DNA of 64,000 bases, from NCBI RefSeq assembly GCF_030412265.1, contig NZ_JAUHLN010000001.1, positions 1,371,438 through 1,435,437 on the forward strand, given 5' to 3'. The stretch is from Fictibacillus terranigra (GTDB taxonomy: Bacteria > Bacillota > Bacilli > Bacillales > Fictibacillaceae). The notes under the pieces are model-generated. The model was not told where the DNA came from and did no database searches. It worked only from the letters and a program-made list of their open reading frames with translations. Position numbers and translations under genes: made by a program. Below, in pieces: positions 56,936-64,000 of the stretch. Positions within the stretch are counted from its first letter, which is position 1, and each line of letters begins with the position of its first letter.

Positions 56936-58054
56936 ATGTATAAAACGCAGACAAAGCTTGCACAGATCGGAAACCGAAGTGAAGACCGCACAGGATCAGT
57001 CAATCCACCCGTCTATTTTTCCACAGCTTATCGGCATACTGGAATAGGAGAATCAAGCGGGTATGATTACATACGCACCGGCAATCCAACACGGCAGCTG
57101 CTGGAGCAGGCAATAGCAGATCTGGAAGGAGCGGACCAAGGCTTCGCTTGCAGTTCGGGAATGGCCGCGATTGCCACCATTCTTTCCCTTTTTCAGTCAG
57201 GGGATGAATGGATCGTATCCAGCGATTTATATGGGGGGACTTATCGGTTACTGGAGGAAGGCTATAAAAAGTGGGGGTTGTCCTGTAAATACGTTGACAC
57301 CGCAAATCCCCTTGAAATTGAGAAGGCAATAACAAAGAAAACAAAAGCCATTTTTCTTGAGACCCCTACAAATCCTTTAATGGAAACCTGCGATATCCAA
57401 GCGATAGCTGCTGTTGGAAAGGTACACGGCCTCCTCGTTATTGTTGACAATACGTTCTACACGCCTTTGCTTCAAAAACCGATCGAACTTGGAGCAGATA
57501 TCGTCATTCATAGTGCGACCAAATATCTTGGGGGACACAACGATGTACTCGCAGGGCTCGTTGCTGCAAAAGGAGAGGAACTATGTGAAGAATTGTCCTA
57601 CCAACATAATGCCACAGGTGCAGTCTTAAGTCCGTTTGACGCCTGGCTGTTGATGAGAGGAATGAAAACCCTCGCTTTAAGAATGAAAAAGCATGAGGAA
57701 AACGCCAGGGAGCTCGTCAATTTTCTCCGAGGACATGAAGCTGTCGCGGATGTGCTGTATCCCGGAAGAGGTGGAATGATCTCTTTTCGGCTTCAACGGG
57801 AAGAATGGGTACCTGATTTCCTAAAGGCGGTTTCACTGATCACGTTTGCGGAAAGCCTAGGCGGTGTAGAAAGCTTTGTTACTTACCCAGCTACTCAGAC
57901 ACATGCCGACATTCCGGATCATATACGCATCCAGAGAGGGGTGTGCAACCGTCTCTTGCGGCTGTCAGTTGGAATTGAAGATGAAAAGGACCTGATAGAA
58001 GACTTGACGCAAGCACTTCAAATCGTTCAAAAGGAGGCAATTACCCATGAGTGA
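56936..58054 (+). CDS. metI: Cystathionine gamma-synthase/O-acetylhomoserine thiolyase MetI
   Basis: MetI joins an acylhomoserine with cysteine to make cystathionine, the forward transsulfuration step to methionine. The 372-residue PLP enzyme has the cofactor Lys196 in [13 protein letters not shown] and the phosphate-binding YDYIRTGNPTR. The SAM riboswitch in front and metC behind identify it within this large family. AGGAGG precedes the ATG. The stop overlaps metC by 8 nt. Confidence 0.92.
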   Translation: MYKTQTKLAQIGNRSEDRTGSVNPPVYFSTAYRHTGIGESSGYDYIRTGNPTRQLLEQAIADLEGADQGFACSSGMAAIATILSLFQSGDEWIVSSDLYGGTYRLLEEGYKKWGLSCKYVDTANPLEIEKAITKKTKAIFLETPTNPLMETCDIQAIAAVGKVHGLLVIVDNTFYTPLLQKPIELGADIVIHSATKYLGGHNDVLAGLVAAKGEELCEELSYQHNATGAVLSPFDAWLLMRGMKTLALRMKKHEENARELVNFLRGHEAVADVLYPGRGGMISFRLQREEWVPDFLKAVSLITFAESLGGVESFVTYPATQTHADIPDHIRIQRGVCNRLLRLSVGIEDEKDLIEDLTQALQIVQKEAITHE

Positions 58055-59225
58055 CTATTCCTGTTATAACTTTCAAACAAAATTGCTGCATCATAAGCAT
58101 AAGACGGATCCTGTTACCGGCGCGGTCAGTGTACCTATGCATCTTTCCTCGACGTTCCACCAAGAGGATCTTGACCAGTTCGGAAAATATGACTATAGCC
58201 GATCAGCCAATCCGACAAGAGAAGCATTGGAAGAGCAGATCGCCCAGTTGGAGGGAGGCTGTCGGGGTTTCGCGTTCTCTTCGGGCATGGCCGCAATCTC
58301 AACCGCTTTTCTCCTCCTGTCACAAGGTGACCATGTTGTCATTTCAGAAGATGTTTACGGGGGAACTTACCGAATGGTTACGGAAGTGCTCACACGGCTC
58401 GGAATTACCCATACGTTTGTTGATATGACCGATTTGAAAGAAGTAGAGCAAGCCGTTCAGCCGAATACGAAAGCATTCTATATCGAGACACCGTCCAATC
58501 CGCTGTTAAAAGTAACGGATATACAAGCGGTGAGTGAGCTTGCCAGACAACAGGGAGCACTCACCTTTGTAGATAATACGTTCTTAACCCCTGCTCTTCA
58601 GCAGCCTTTATCGCTGGGAGCGGATATCGTTCTTCACAGCGCGACAAAGTTTCTTGCCGGCCACAGTGATGTTGTTGCGGGGCTAGCGGTTGTTAAGGAT
58701 GAAGAGCTCGCAGAACGCCTTTATTTTCTTCAGAATTCTTTTGGAGCAGTACTGGGAGTCCAGGATGCATGGCTCCTCATGCGCGGGTTGAAAACGTTGT
58801 ATGTCCGCCTTCGCCATTCTTCAGAGGCAGCTGGCAAACTTGCAGAGTATTTAAATCATCACCCTCTTGTAAAAAAGGTGCATTATCCAGGACTGAAAGA
58901 GCACTCCGGCTATCCATTGCAGCGCCGGCAGGCTGAGGGTCCTGGAGCAGTGTTTTCCTTTGAGCTGGAAAGCGAACAGCTGGTAAGACCTTTTACGTCA
59001 CATCTGCAGATACCCGTATTAGCGGTGAGCCTTGGAGCAGTGGAGTCCATTTTATCTTACCCGGCAAAAATGTCACATGCGGCCATGCCGGAGCAGGAAC
59101 GAAAGAAAAGAGGAATTACCAATACACTTTTCCGTTTTTCAGCAGGACTCGAAGACCCTGAAGACCTTATCGCTGATTTTGAGTTCGCATTGGCACAGAG
59201 CACAATTCAGGTGCTTGCAAAATAA
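58047..59225 (+). CDS. metC: Cystathionine beta-lyase MetC
   Basis: MetC splits cystathionine to homocysteine, pyruvate and ammonia. The 392-residue protein has the cofactor Lys201 in HSATKFLAGHSDV and KYDYSRSANPTRE. AAGGAGG lies inside metI, 10 nt before the ATG, so the pair is translationally coupled. Whether a methionine synthase follows elsewhere is not seen. A terminator is at 59318. Confidence 0.92.
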   Translation: MSDYSCYNFQTKLLHHKHKTDPVTGAVSVPMHLSSTFHQEDLDQFGKYDYSRSANPTREALEEQIAQLEGGCRGFAFSSGMAAISTAFLLLSQGDHVVISEDVYGGTYRMVTEVLTRLGITHTFVDMTDLKEVEQAVQPNTKAFYIETPSNPLLKVTDIQAVSELARQQGALTFVDNTFLTPALQQPLSLGADIVLHSATKFLAGHSDVVAGLAVVKDEELAERLYFLQNSFGAVLGVQDAWLLMRGLKTLYVRLRHSSEAAGKLAEYLNHHPLVKKVHYPGLKEHSGYPLQRRQAEGPGAVFSFELESEQLVRPFTSHLQIPVLAVSLGAVESILSYPAKMSHAAMPEQERKKRGITNTLFRFSAGLEDPEDLIADFEFALAQSTIQVLAK

Positions 59226-59317
59226 AAGTACCGATCCTGGCTGTACGGTAAGTGGCAGGGGAGGGACAGAAACAGTGTTAATAAAAATTAATGGTTGACC
59301 TGATATACAGAAAACGG

Positions 59318-59345
59318 AGCAGGCATATAAATGCCTGCTTTTTGA
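59318..59345. terminator. Terminator between metC and the small minus-strand gene
   Basis: AGCAGGCAT and ATGCCTGCT with T5. Confidence 0.82.
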
Positions 59346-59350
59346 TTGAT

Positions 59351-59515
59351 CTATCTGTTATTTTTACTTGTGAGCATCTGACTGGTCTCATCTTCCACAA
59401 AATCAGCAGAAGCAGACGGACCTGAATTTTCACTGGTTATTTTGTCTTGGCCCTCTTGCAGATTGGAGGCAAGAATTCTTTTCCGGCCATGAGTATCATG
59501 TTTAGGATTCATCAT
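59351..59515 (-). CDS. Small hydrophilic protein, 54 residues
   Basis: On the minus strand ATGATG at 59515 follows AGGAGGGG. The peptide begins MMNPKHDTHGRKRILASNLQ and is rich in Ser, Asp, Glu and Lys. It has no membrane segment. The place beside another small gene (59576-59752) hints at spore or stress micro-proteins. No family is recognised. Confidence 0.55.
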   Translation of the reverse strand: MMNPKHDTHGRKRILASNLQEGQDKITSENSGPSASADFVEDETSQMLTSKNNR

Positions 59516-59575
59516 TTGTCCCCTCCTGACAGAATCGCATACCTGCTATAAATATCAGGTATGACTAAAAATGTC

Positions 59576-59752
59576 TTATTGATTATTGGACTGTTGTTGA
59601 CTCTGTCCCTGCATGCCCATTCCCATCACATCTGAAGCAAGCGGCATCATGTTTTCCATTTTCCTGCCATTACCACTCATCATTTGATACGCCGCAATGC
59701 CAACTCCTACTGAAGCGATAATTGGTAAAATCGTATTCAAATTGGCTTTCAT
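59576..59752 (-). CDS. Small membrane protein with Met/Gln-rich tail, 58 residues
   Basis: GAGGTGAGG precedes ATG 59752 on the minus strand. The protein has a hydrophobic helix (TILPIIASVGVGIAAYQMM) and a Met-, Gly- and Gln-rich tail (MGMGMQGQSQQQSNN). It is not one of the known families I can name. The next gene on this strand starts 60 nt downstream. Confidence 0.55.
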   Translation of the reverse strand: MKANLNTILPIIASVGVGIAAYQMMSGNGRKMENMMPLASDVMGMGMQGQSQQQSNNQ

Positions 59753-59920
59753 TACCTCACCTCTTTAAATTTTTGTCCATTTCTGAACCATATTATTTTG
59801 TCTAAAAACCATTGAATGAATTAAGTTGATTATTACCAAAACGGATCTTTTCCTCTTTTCATGCATAATACAGAATATTTTCCAAAAGCTAACGATATAA
59901 AGAAAGGAGAGAACCTCTGT

Positions 59921-60424
59921 ATGAATAAGAAACTCAATCTGATTCAATTTATGGTTATCGTTTTCATGATCGCTGTTTTAACAGCCTGTACGAATGGCCG
60001 AGATGACAAGCAGGGAATGGATAACGCAAACAAAAATATGAGGAACATCAGTACTGACGAAAATACAGGCAACAATGAGAACCAAGATAATCGGCTGGAT
60101 GTGGCTGATGAAGCAGCCGATCAAGTAGTCCAACTTAAAGAAGTGCGTCAGGCGAACGTCATCGTTACGGATGATAATGCCTATGTGGCAGCTGTTTTAG
60201 AGGATGGAGATAACGGCAAGCTGACAAAGCAAACCGAGAAAAAAATAGCAGACAGAGTAAAAAGTACAGATCCTGATATTAACGACGTATTTGTATCTAC
60301 GAACCCTGATTTTTTTGACCGTGTTCAAAAATACGTGAATGATATTCAAGCCGGAAAACCTGTGACAGGTTTCGTTGAAGAATTCAGCGAGATGGTTCGG
60401 AGATTATTCCCAACACAAAGGTAA
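59921..60424 (+). CDS. YhcN/YlaJ-type sporulation lipoprotein, second copy
   Basis: From ATG 59921 (AAAGGAGAG upstream) the protein has 167 residues. A lipoprotein signal ends in the lipobox AVLTAC. A long Asn/Asp-rich linker and a C-terminal domain (RQANVIVTDDNAYVAAVLEDG, KKIADRVKSTDPDINDVFVSTNPDF) of the YhcN/YlaJ family follow. It is only weakly similar to the copy at 1500. A role in the spore membrane is inferred from the family. Confidence 0.75.
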   Translation: MNKKLNLIQFMVIVFMIAVLTACTNGRDDKQGMDNANKNMRNISTDENTGNNENQDNRLDVADEAADQVVQLKEVRQANVIVTDDNAYVAAVLEDGDNGKLTKQTEKKIADRVKSTDPDINDVFVSTNPDFFDRVQKYVNDIQAGKPVTGFVEEFSEMVRRLFPTQR

Positions 60425-60468
60425 AAGGGGCAAATGCTCTTCTGTTTGCCAAACAATAATACTTGTTG

Positions 60469-60491
60469 AGCCACAAAAAGTGGCTTTTTTT
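60469..60491 (+). terminator. Terminator after the second lipoprotein gene
   Basis: AGCCAC and GTGGCT with loop AAAAA and T7. Confidence 0.75.
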
Positions 60492-60516
60492 ATTTTAATA
60501 TAATATTTTTCGAGTA

Positions 60517-60546
60517 TTGCGAAAATTCAACAAAGTATGATAAAAT
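60517..60546 (+). promoter_or_regulatory. Promoter of the YfnA-like permease gene
   Basis: TTGCGA (60517-60522), 18-nt spacer, extended -10 TGATAAAAT (60538-60546). Confidence 0.65.
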
Positions 60547-60553
60547 TTTCGCA
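60518..60553 (+). promoter_or_regulatory. 10-bp perfect inverted repeat spanning the permease promoter
   Basis: TGCGAAAATT (60518-60527) and AATTTTCGCA (60544-60553) enclose 16 nt and cover -35 and -10. The GAAAATT half resembles half a CodY box (AATTTTCWGAAAATT). The whole is not a clear CodY site. Confidence 0.6.
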
Positions 60554-60590
60554 TGTCTTAAAGATAACATCAGGAAGGATGACATAGTAT

Positions 60591-62027
60591 ATGAGCCTCT
60601 TTCGTACAAAAAGTATTGATCAGCTTATTCAAACGAGCCAGAAAGGACAAACGTTAAAAAAGGCCTTGGGTGCTTGGGATTTAACGATGCTTGGGATTGG
60701 CGCCATCATAGGTACAGGGATTTTCGTTCTGACTGGTAAGGGAGCATTAACGGCTGGACCAGGATTAATCCTTTCCTTTGTGATCGCAGCCCTTGCCTGT
60801 GGGTTTGCGGCACTGGCCTACGCGGAATTCGCATCAACCGTTCCCGTTTCAGGCTCTGTATATACATACAGCTATGCAACGATGGGAGAATTTATCGCTT
60901 GGATTATCGGATGGGATCTCATTCTTGAATATGCACTGACAACATCCGCGGTTTCAGCCGGGTGGTCTGGATATTTTCAATCCTTGCTTGGTGGATTTGG
61001 CATTCATTTGCCTAAAGTGCTGACTGCTGCTCCAGGTTCGATTCCAGGAGCGACGACTTACTTTAATCTTCCAGCCTTCATTATCCTTATTCTTGTGACT
61101 TTCCTCCTCTCAAGAGGTGTAAAAGAATCAACACGTATTAACAACATTATGGTCATCATAAAAGTGGCGGTTGTTCTGCTGTTTATCGTCGTTGGTGCCG
61201 GTTACGTTAAACCTGAACAATGGCAGCCTTTCACTCCGTTTGGTTTCAGCGGTGTGTTCAAGGCGGCGGCTCTCGTGTTTTTTGCCTATATTGGTTTTGA
61301 TGCAGTAACATCAGCCGCAGAAGAAGTGAAAAACCCTGCAAAAGATCTTCCTAGAGGGATTATTGCTTCTTTATCCATCTGTACCCTTCTATACATTGTC
61401 GTTACGTGTATCATGACGGGAATCGTACCTTATGCAAAATTTGAGGGTATTGATCATCCGGTATCTCTTGCACTGCAGATGGCTGGCCAAAACTGGGTGG
61501 CCGGATTTATTGACCTAGGAGCCATCTTGGGTATGACAACGGTTTTGCTCGTCATGGCTTTTGGCCAAAGCCGAATCTTTTTTGCAATGTCCCGTGATGG
61601 TTTGCTTCCAAAAATGTTTTCTAATGTTCACCCTAAATATAAAACGCCATACGGATCGACATGGCTCGTAGGATTGGTCTCGGCTTTGGTAGGAGGGCTG
61701 ATTCCACTAGGCCGTCTTGCTGAACTGATCAATATAGGAACGCTTTTCGCATTTACCCTGATCTCGATTGCGGTTCTAATCCTCCGCAGGACACAGCCGG
61801 ATTTAAACCGCCCGTTCCGCTGTCCGGGCGTACCGGTTGTACCAATCTTGGCGGTCGCTTTCTGTGTGTTCTTAATGACACAGCTGGCGGCAATCACCTG
61901 GTATTCGTTTGCCATTTGGCTGGCAGTCGGCCTCATCATTTACTTTGCTTATTCAAAAAAGCATTCGGCTTTGAACACAGCGCAGCCAGAAGGAGTATCG
62001 ATGAAGACAATGGAGAAGTCATTTTAA
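60591..62027 (+). CDS. Amino-acid permease, cationic amino-acid transporter type (YfnA-like)
   Basis: The 478-residue protein of the APC superfamily has about fourteen hydrophobic segments. It starts LKKALGAWDLTMLGIGAIIGTGIFVLTG with the helix-1 binding motif and has VFFAYIGFDAVTSAAEEVKNP in helix 6. This is the CAT/YfnA group, which carries varied amino acids. AGGAAGGATG precedes the ATG. Regulation probably involves the inverted repeat over the promoter. Confidence 0.9.
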   Translation: MSLFRTKSIDQLIQTSQKGQTLKKALGAWDLTMLGIGAIIGTGIFVLTGKGALTAGPGLILSFVIAALACGFAALAYAEFASTVPVSGSVYTYSYATMGEFIAWIIGWDLILEYALTTSAVSAGWSGYFQSLLGGFGIHLPKVLTAAPGSIPGATTYFNLPAFIILILVTFLLSRGVKESTRINNIMVIIKVAVVLLFIVVGAGYVKPEQWQPFTPFGFSGVFKAAALVFFAYIGFDAVTSAAEEVKNPAKDLPRGIIASLSICTLLYIVVTCIMTGIVPYAKFEGIDHPVSLALQMAGQNWVAGFIDLGAILGMTTVLLVMAFGQSRIFFAMSRDGLLPKMFSNVHPKYKTPYGSTWLVGLVSALVGGLIPLGRLAELINIGTLFAFTLISIAVLILRRTQPDLNRPFRCPGVPVVPILAVAFCVFLMTQLAAITWYSFAIWLAVGLIIYFAYSKKHSALNTAQPEGVSMKTMEKSF

Positions 62028-62030
62028 TTA

Positions 62031-62066
62031 GGAAAGCGGCTCTGAAATTGGAGCCGCCTTTTGTTT
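62031..62066 (+). terminator. Terminator after the YfnA-like permease gene
   Basis: AAAGCGGCTC and GAGCCGCCTTTT. Confidence 0.78.
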
Positions 62067-62247
62067 GGGGGCAAGGTGGAGAAGGAGGGCGACTCAACCG
62101 ATATTTTGGAAAGAACTCTTAGAAGAGAGATATATGAAGAAGTGGATGATATTATATGGATCACATAAAGGAAAATATTAGACGAGCAGATCAATCAGTC
62201 AAGATTCAGAGTTAGTATAATTACAGATGAGGTTATAAAAAGGCGGA

Positions 62248-62421
62248 TTAAGGGCCCCCTCCGTCATATCGATTGTCGCCCATCAAATGATTAGAATCCT
62301 CGCCAGGCTTCGCACCAGGGTGGGTGGACCGGTTCAACTGATTATTATTTTTTTTGCGTCTCCAATCGATAAAGAAAGCAAAAAGCAGCAAGAAGAATAT
62401 AAAGAGCGATAGCCCCATCAT
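62248..62421 (-). CDS. Small one-helix membrane protein, 57 residues
   Basis: ATGATG at 62421 follows GGAGGTG on the minus strand. The protein has an N-terminal hydrophobic helix (MMGLSLFIFFLLLFAFFIDW), a basic RRKKNNN stretch and a hydrophilic Gly-rich tail. Its start overlaps the stop of the 50-residue ORF upstream. No family is recognised. Confidence 0.55.
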   Translation of the reverse strand: MMGLSLFIFFLLLFAFFIDWRRKKNNNQLNRSTHPGAKPGEDSNHLMGDNRYDGGGP

Positions 62422-62570
62422 GGGTAAACACCTCCGTCTATATTTTTTGTTTTTTGGATAATTCTTAATCTCTCATAGCGGTCATCTTTTCCATCATATT
62501 TTAAAAATTTATCCTCACTATTCCCATCTGGCCGTATTACTTTTACTCTATTCTTGTGAGGACATTCCAT
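62418..62570 (-). CDS. Small charged protein, 50 residues
   Basis: ATG 62570 follows GGAAGGGATGG on the minus strand. It reads MECPHKNRVKVIRPDG and later KFLKYDGKDDRYERLRIIQK. Its TGA overlaps the ATGATG of the next small gene, so the two may be coupled. No family is recognised. Confidence 0.42.
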   Translation of the reverse strand: MECPHKNRVKVIRPDGNSEDKFLKYDGKDDRYERLRIIQKTKNIDGGVYP

Positions 62571-62812
62571 CCCTTCCGCAGCCACTGATCAAAACGTACT
62601 TAAACAATAGAGGCATCATTGTCCTGGTCCATCTTTTCAATACATATTCCCTCCCTCTCTGTAAGGATATCTTTTATTATCATCCATAATATGGACATAT
62701 GCCAAATAAAAGTACGTTGAAGGAAAAACGAATCTTAATGCTCAGAGCAACAACTTGCAAATGGGGTTGTTTATGTAGAAATGGCTACCACTATGGCAGC
62801 CTTCATTCAACA

Positions 62813-63022
62813 CTACTTTTTAAAATTTTTTACGACCCTAAAGGATTGGACATTCACCGTTATATTTTTTCCCGATTGATCTTTAAAAATATACTCAGCT
62901 TTCCTCTGAAACAACGCCATTTTTTTCATTTTTATTTTTGGGATCTCCTCTAGTGAAAAACGGATACCTTCTTCGGTGAATATATCAATATTGAAAGTGT
63001 CTCTCCCATTCTCAGACATCAA
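62813..63022 (-). CDS. Hypothetical 69-residue protein
   Basis: ATGATG at 63022 follows AAAAGGGGAA on the minus strand. The protein (SENGRDTFNIDIFTEEGIRF start) is charged, with alternating hydrophobic residues, and ends with VNVQSFRVVKNFKK. It has no signal or membrane helix. Codon use looks like ordinary coding DNA, but no family is known to me. Confidence 0.45.
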   Translation of the reverse strand: MMSENGRDTFNIDIFTEEGIRFSLEEIPKIKMKKMALFQRKAEYIFKDQSGKNITVNVQSFRVVKNFKK

Positions 63023-63585
63023 ATTCCCCTTTTAAAGAATTTTTTCGTGAACAATTTTAATGTATTTCAATCGCCTAAGAATTGTGTATGTACCCAATGG
63101 AATTATTTGCAACACGGCGATAGTCAAAATGGCTTTTCCGCAGCAATAAAGAAGATATTTAAACAATTAAGATTCATTGTAGAAAATAGAGTGTGCCAGC
63201 TATTTTGGCGGACAATCGTGCAAGTTTTCTTTCATGCCTTTCATACCTTTGGAACTGGGGTTTTCATGGCAGCAAAAAAGTCGATAAATGTCCACCATCG
63301 GATACTTCCAAAAGATTCTCTTATTTATTTCGCTTAAAAATAAGCTCCTGCAACTGCTTGTATCAAGAGGAAATGGACGATTAACAGCTTAAATACCGAG
63401 GATAAGGCGGTATTTTTGCGTTGGGCCATATCTGCTCATTTGCGGATTTTAAAAAAAATAAATGGTTGTCCAACCAAATCTAGTAAATCTGCATAAACTG
63501 TAATAATTAACTAGAAGGGAGAGGGTCATCATCATACAAGTAAAAGATGAGGGCTTATAAATTAATAGTATAGGGGGAAATGTAA
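63023..63585. other. Intergenic region without convincing gene
   Basis: The 96-residue frame at 63047-63337 lacks a ribosome site. A hairpin with AATACCG and CGGTATT plus T5 lies at 63391-63417. It could end an unrecognised small transcript from the left. Nothing else is supported. Confidence 0.5.
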
Positions 63586-63978
63586 TTGGAAATGAAAGGG
63601 TTCCATATCATTATTGATGCGTTTAACTGCAAGTCCAGTATTCTGAATGACGCAAAGGAGCTTGAAAACCAACTGAATCTAACGGCGGAGCGACTGGAAA
63701 TGACAGTATTAAATCGCTACTTTTACAGTTTTCAGCCGTATGGGGTGACAGGTACGCTTGTACTATCTACCTCCCATATGTCCATACACACGTGGCCAGA
63801 AAAGAACTATGCGGCTATTGATATTTACACTTGCGGAACAAAGAATCCATTTCTTGAAGTACAAAATGTCCTTAATTTTCTAGGTGCAGATTATGCTGTA
63901 GTACACGATGTTTCCAGAGGAGAAGAGTACATTGCGAACCCGTCGGTCCGTATTATTCGAAAAAACGGTGGTAGCTAA
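63586..63978 (+). CDS. speD: S-adenosylmethionine decarboxylase-family proenzyme (SpeD/SpeH-like)
   Basis: AdoMetDC makes the aminopropyl donor for spermidine and cleaves itself at a Ser to form the pyruvoyl group. The 130-residue protein has the processing site at Ser63-His64, in STSHMSIHTWPE, followed by the family IDIYTCG. Start TTG 63586 has AGGGGGA at good distance; ATG 63592 is too far. The usual Glu before the cleaved Ser is Thr62 here. No spermidine synthase gene is seen before the window ends. Some SpeD relatives are now known to decarboxylate other amino acids, so the substrate is open. Confidence 0.78.
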   Translation: MEMKGFHIIIDAFNCKSSILNDAKELENQLNLTAERLEMTVLNRYFYSFQPYGVTGTLVLSTSHMSIHTWPEKNYAAIDIYTCGTKNPFLEVQNVLNFLGADYAVVHDVSRGEEYIANPSVRIIRKNGGS

Positions 63979-64000
63979 AATCAACTCCATCACAAAACCC

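Noticed and set aside
62699-62953. 84-codon plus-strand ORF
   Set aside because: It lacks a ribosome site and is antisense to a 69-codon ORF with a good one. Its sequence has no recognisable domain.
63047-63337. 96-codon plus-strand ORF
   Set aside because: No Shine-Dalgarno before its GTG start, a composition unlike neighbouring genes, and a second overlapping frame looks equally open. Treated as non-coding.

Overview
The window looks like a chromosomal segment of an endospore-forming, low-to-moderate GC Firmicute of the Bacillaceae. The sequence carries spoVB, an rsfA-type regulator, a safA-type coat protein tail and two YhcN/YlaJ-type spore lipoproteins. It also has Bacillus-style regulation: three T-box leaders, a SAM-I riboswitch, a 6S RNA between aspS and tcdA, and a sigma-B-like promoter. 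Gene order from about 1 to 50 kb follows the safA-ruvAB-queA-tgt-secDF-recJ-relA-hisS-aspS-cymR-mnmA-recD2-alaS-mltG-greA-mccAB block known from Bacillus subtilis. A species name cannot be given from the sequence alone. No insertion sequence, prophage, CRISPR array, tRNA or rRNA gene was seen.

Layout. 1-2.1 kb: spore-coat tail with 45-bp tandem repeats, a CotS-like kinase-fold protein and a spore lipoprotein. 2.2-6.6 kb: DNA repair and queuosine genes (ruvA, ruvB, queA, tgt, yajC). 6.6-12.2 kb: membrane proteins, spoVB, comN, and secD and secF as two genes. 12.3-22.9 kb: recJ, apt, relA, dtd, a T-box-controlled hisS-aspS pair, 6S RNA and tcdA. 23-32.7 kb: rsfA, rarA, a broken yczE-like gene, cymR, cysteine desulfurase, mnmA, a TPR protein, recD2 and small proteins. 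32.8-43.9 kb: AI-2E-family transporter, T-box-alaS, ireB family-ruvX-DUF1292, mltG-trmR-udk, greA, a penicillin-binding protein and yrrS.

44-48 kb holds a complete sulfur-recycling operon: SAM methyltransferase, mtnN, luxS, mccA and mccB. It turns S-adenosylhomocysteine into homocysteine, AI-2 precursor and finally cysteine, behind a CymR-operator-like sequence. The CymR gene itself is in the window. The opposite direction, cysteine to homocysteine, is encoded by metI-metC at 56.9-59.2 kb under a SAM riboswitch. The two pathways are thus under opposing sulfur signals.

48.3-64 kb is more accessory. It contains a MenA-type prenyltransferase and a cluster of very small genes (49.4-50.3 kb). Two copies of a unit, each a 19-20-residue micropeptide followed by a 49-residue YrzI-family protein, lie there behind a leader ORF and two intrinsic terminators whose four arms can pair in alternative ways. 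This is the most interesting structure found. It resembles the B. subtilis yrzI operon that is cut by the ribosome-associated nuclease Rae1. Further on are TPM/LemA genes, a csbD-type stress gene, a secreted esterase, a leucine-type T-box permease, a truncated carboxymuconolactone-decarboxylase gene converging on a membrane-protein gene, metI-metC, a second YhcN/YlaJ-type lipoprotein, another amino-acid permease with an inverted repeat over its promoter, several tiny ORFs, and an AdoMet decarboxylase-family gene at the right edge.
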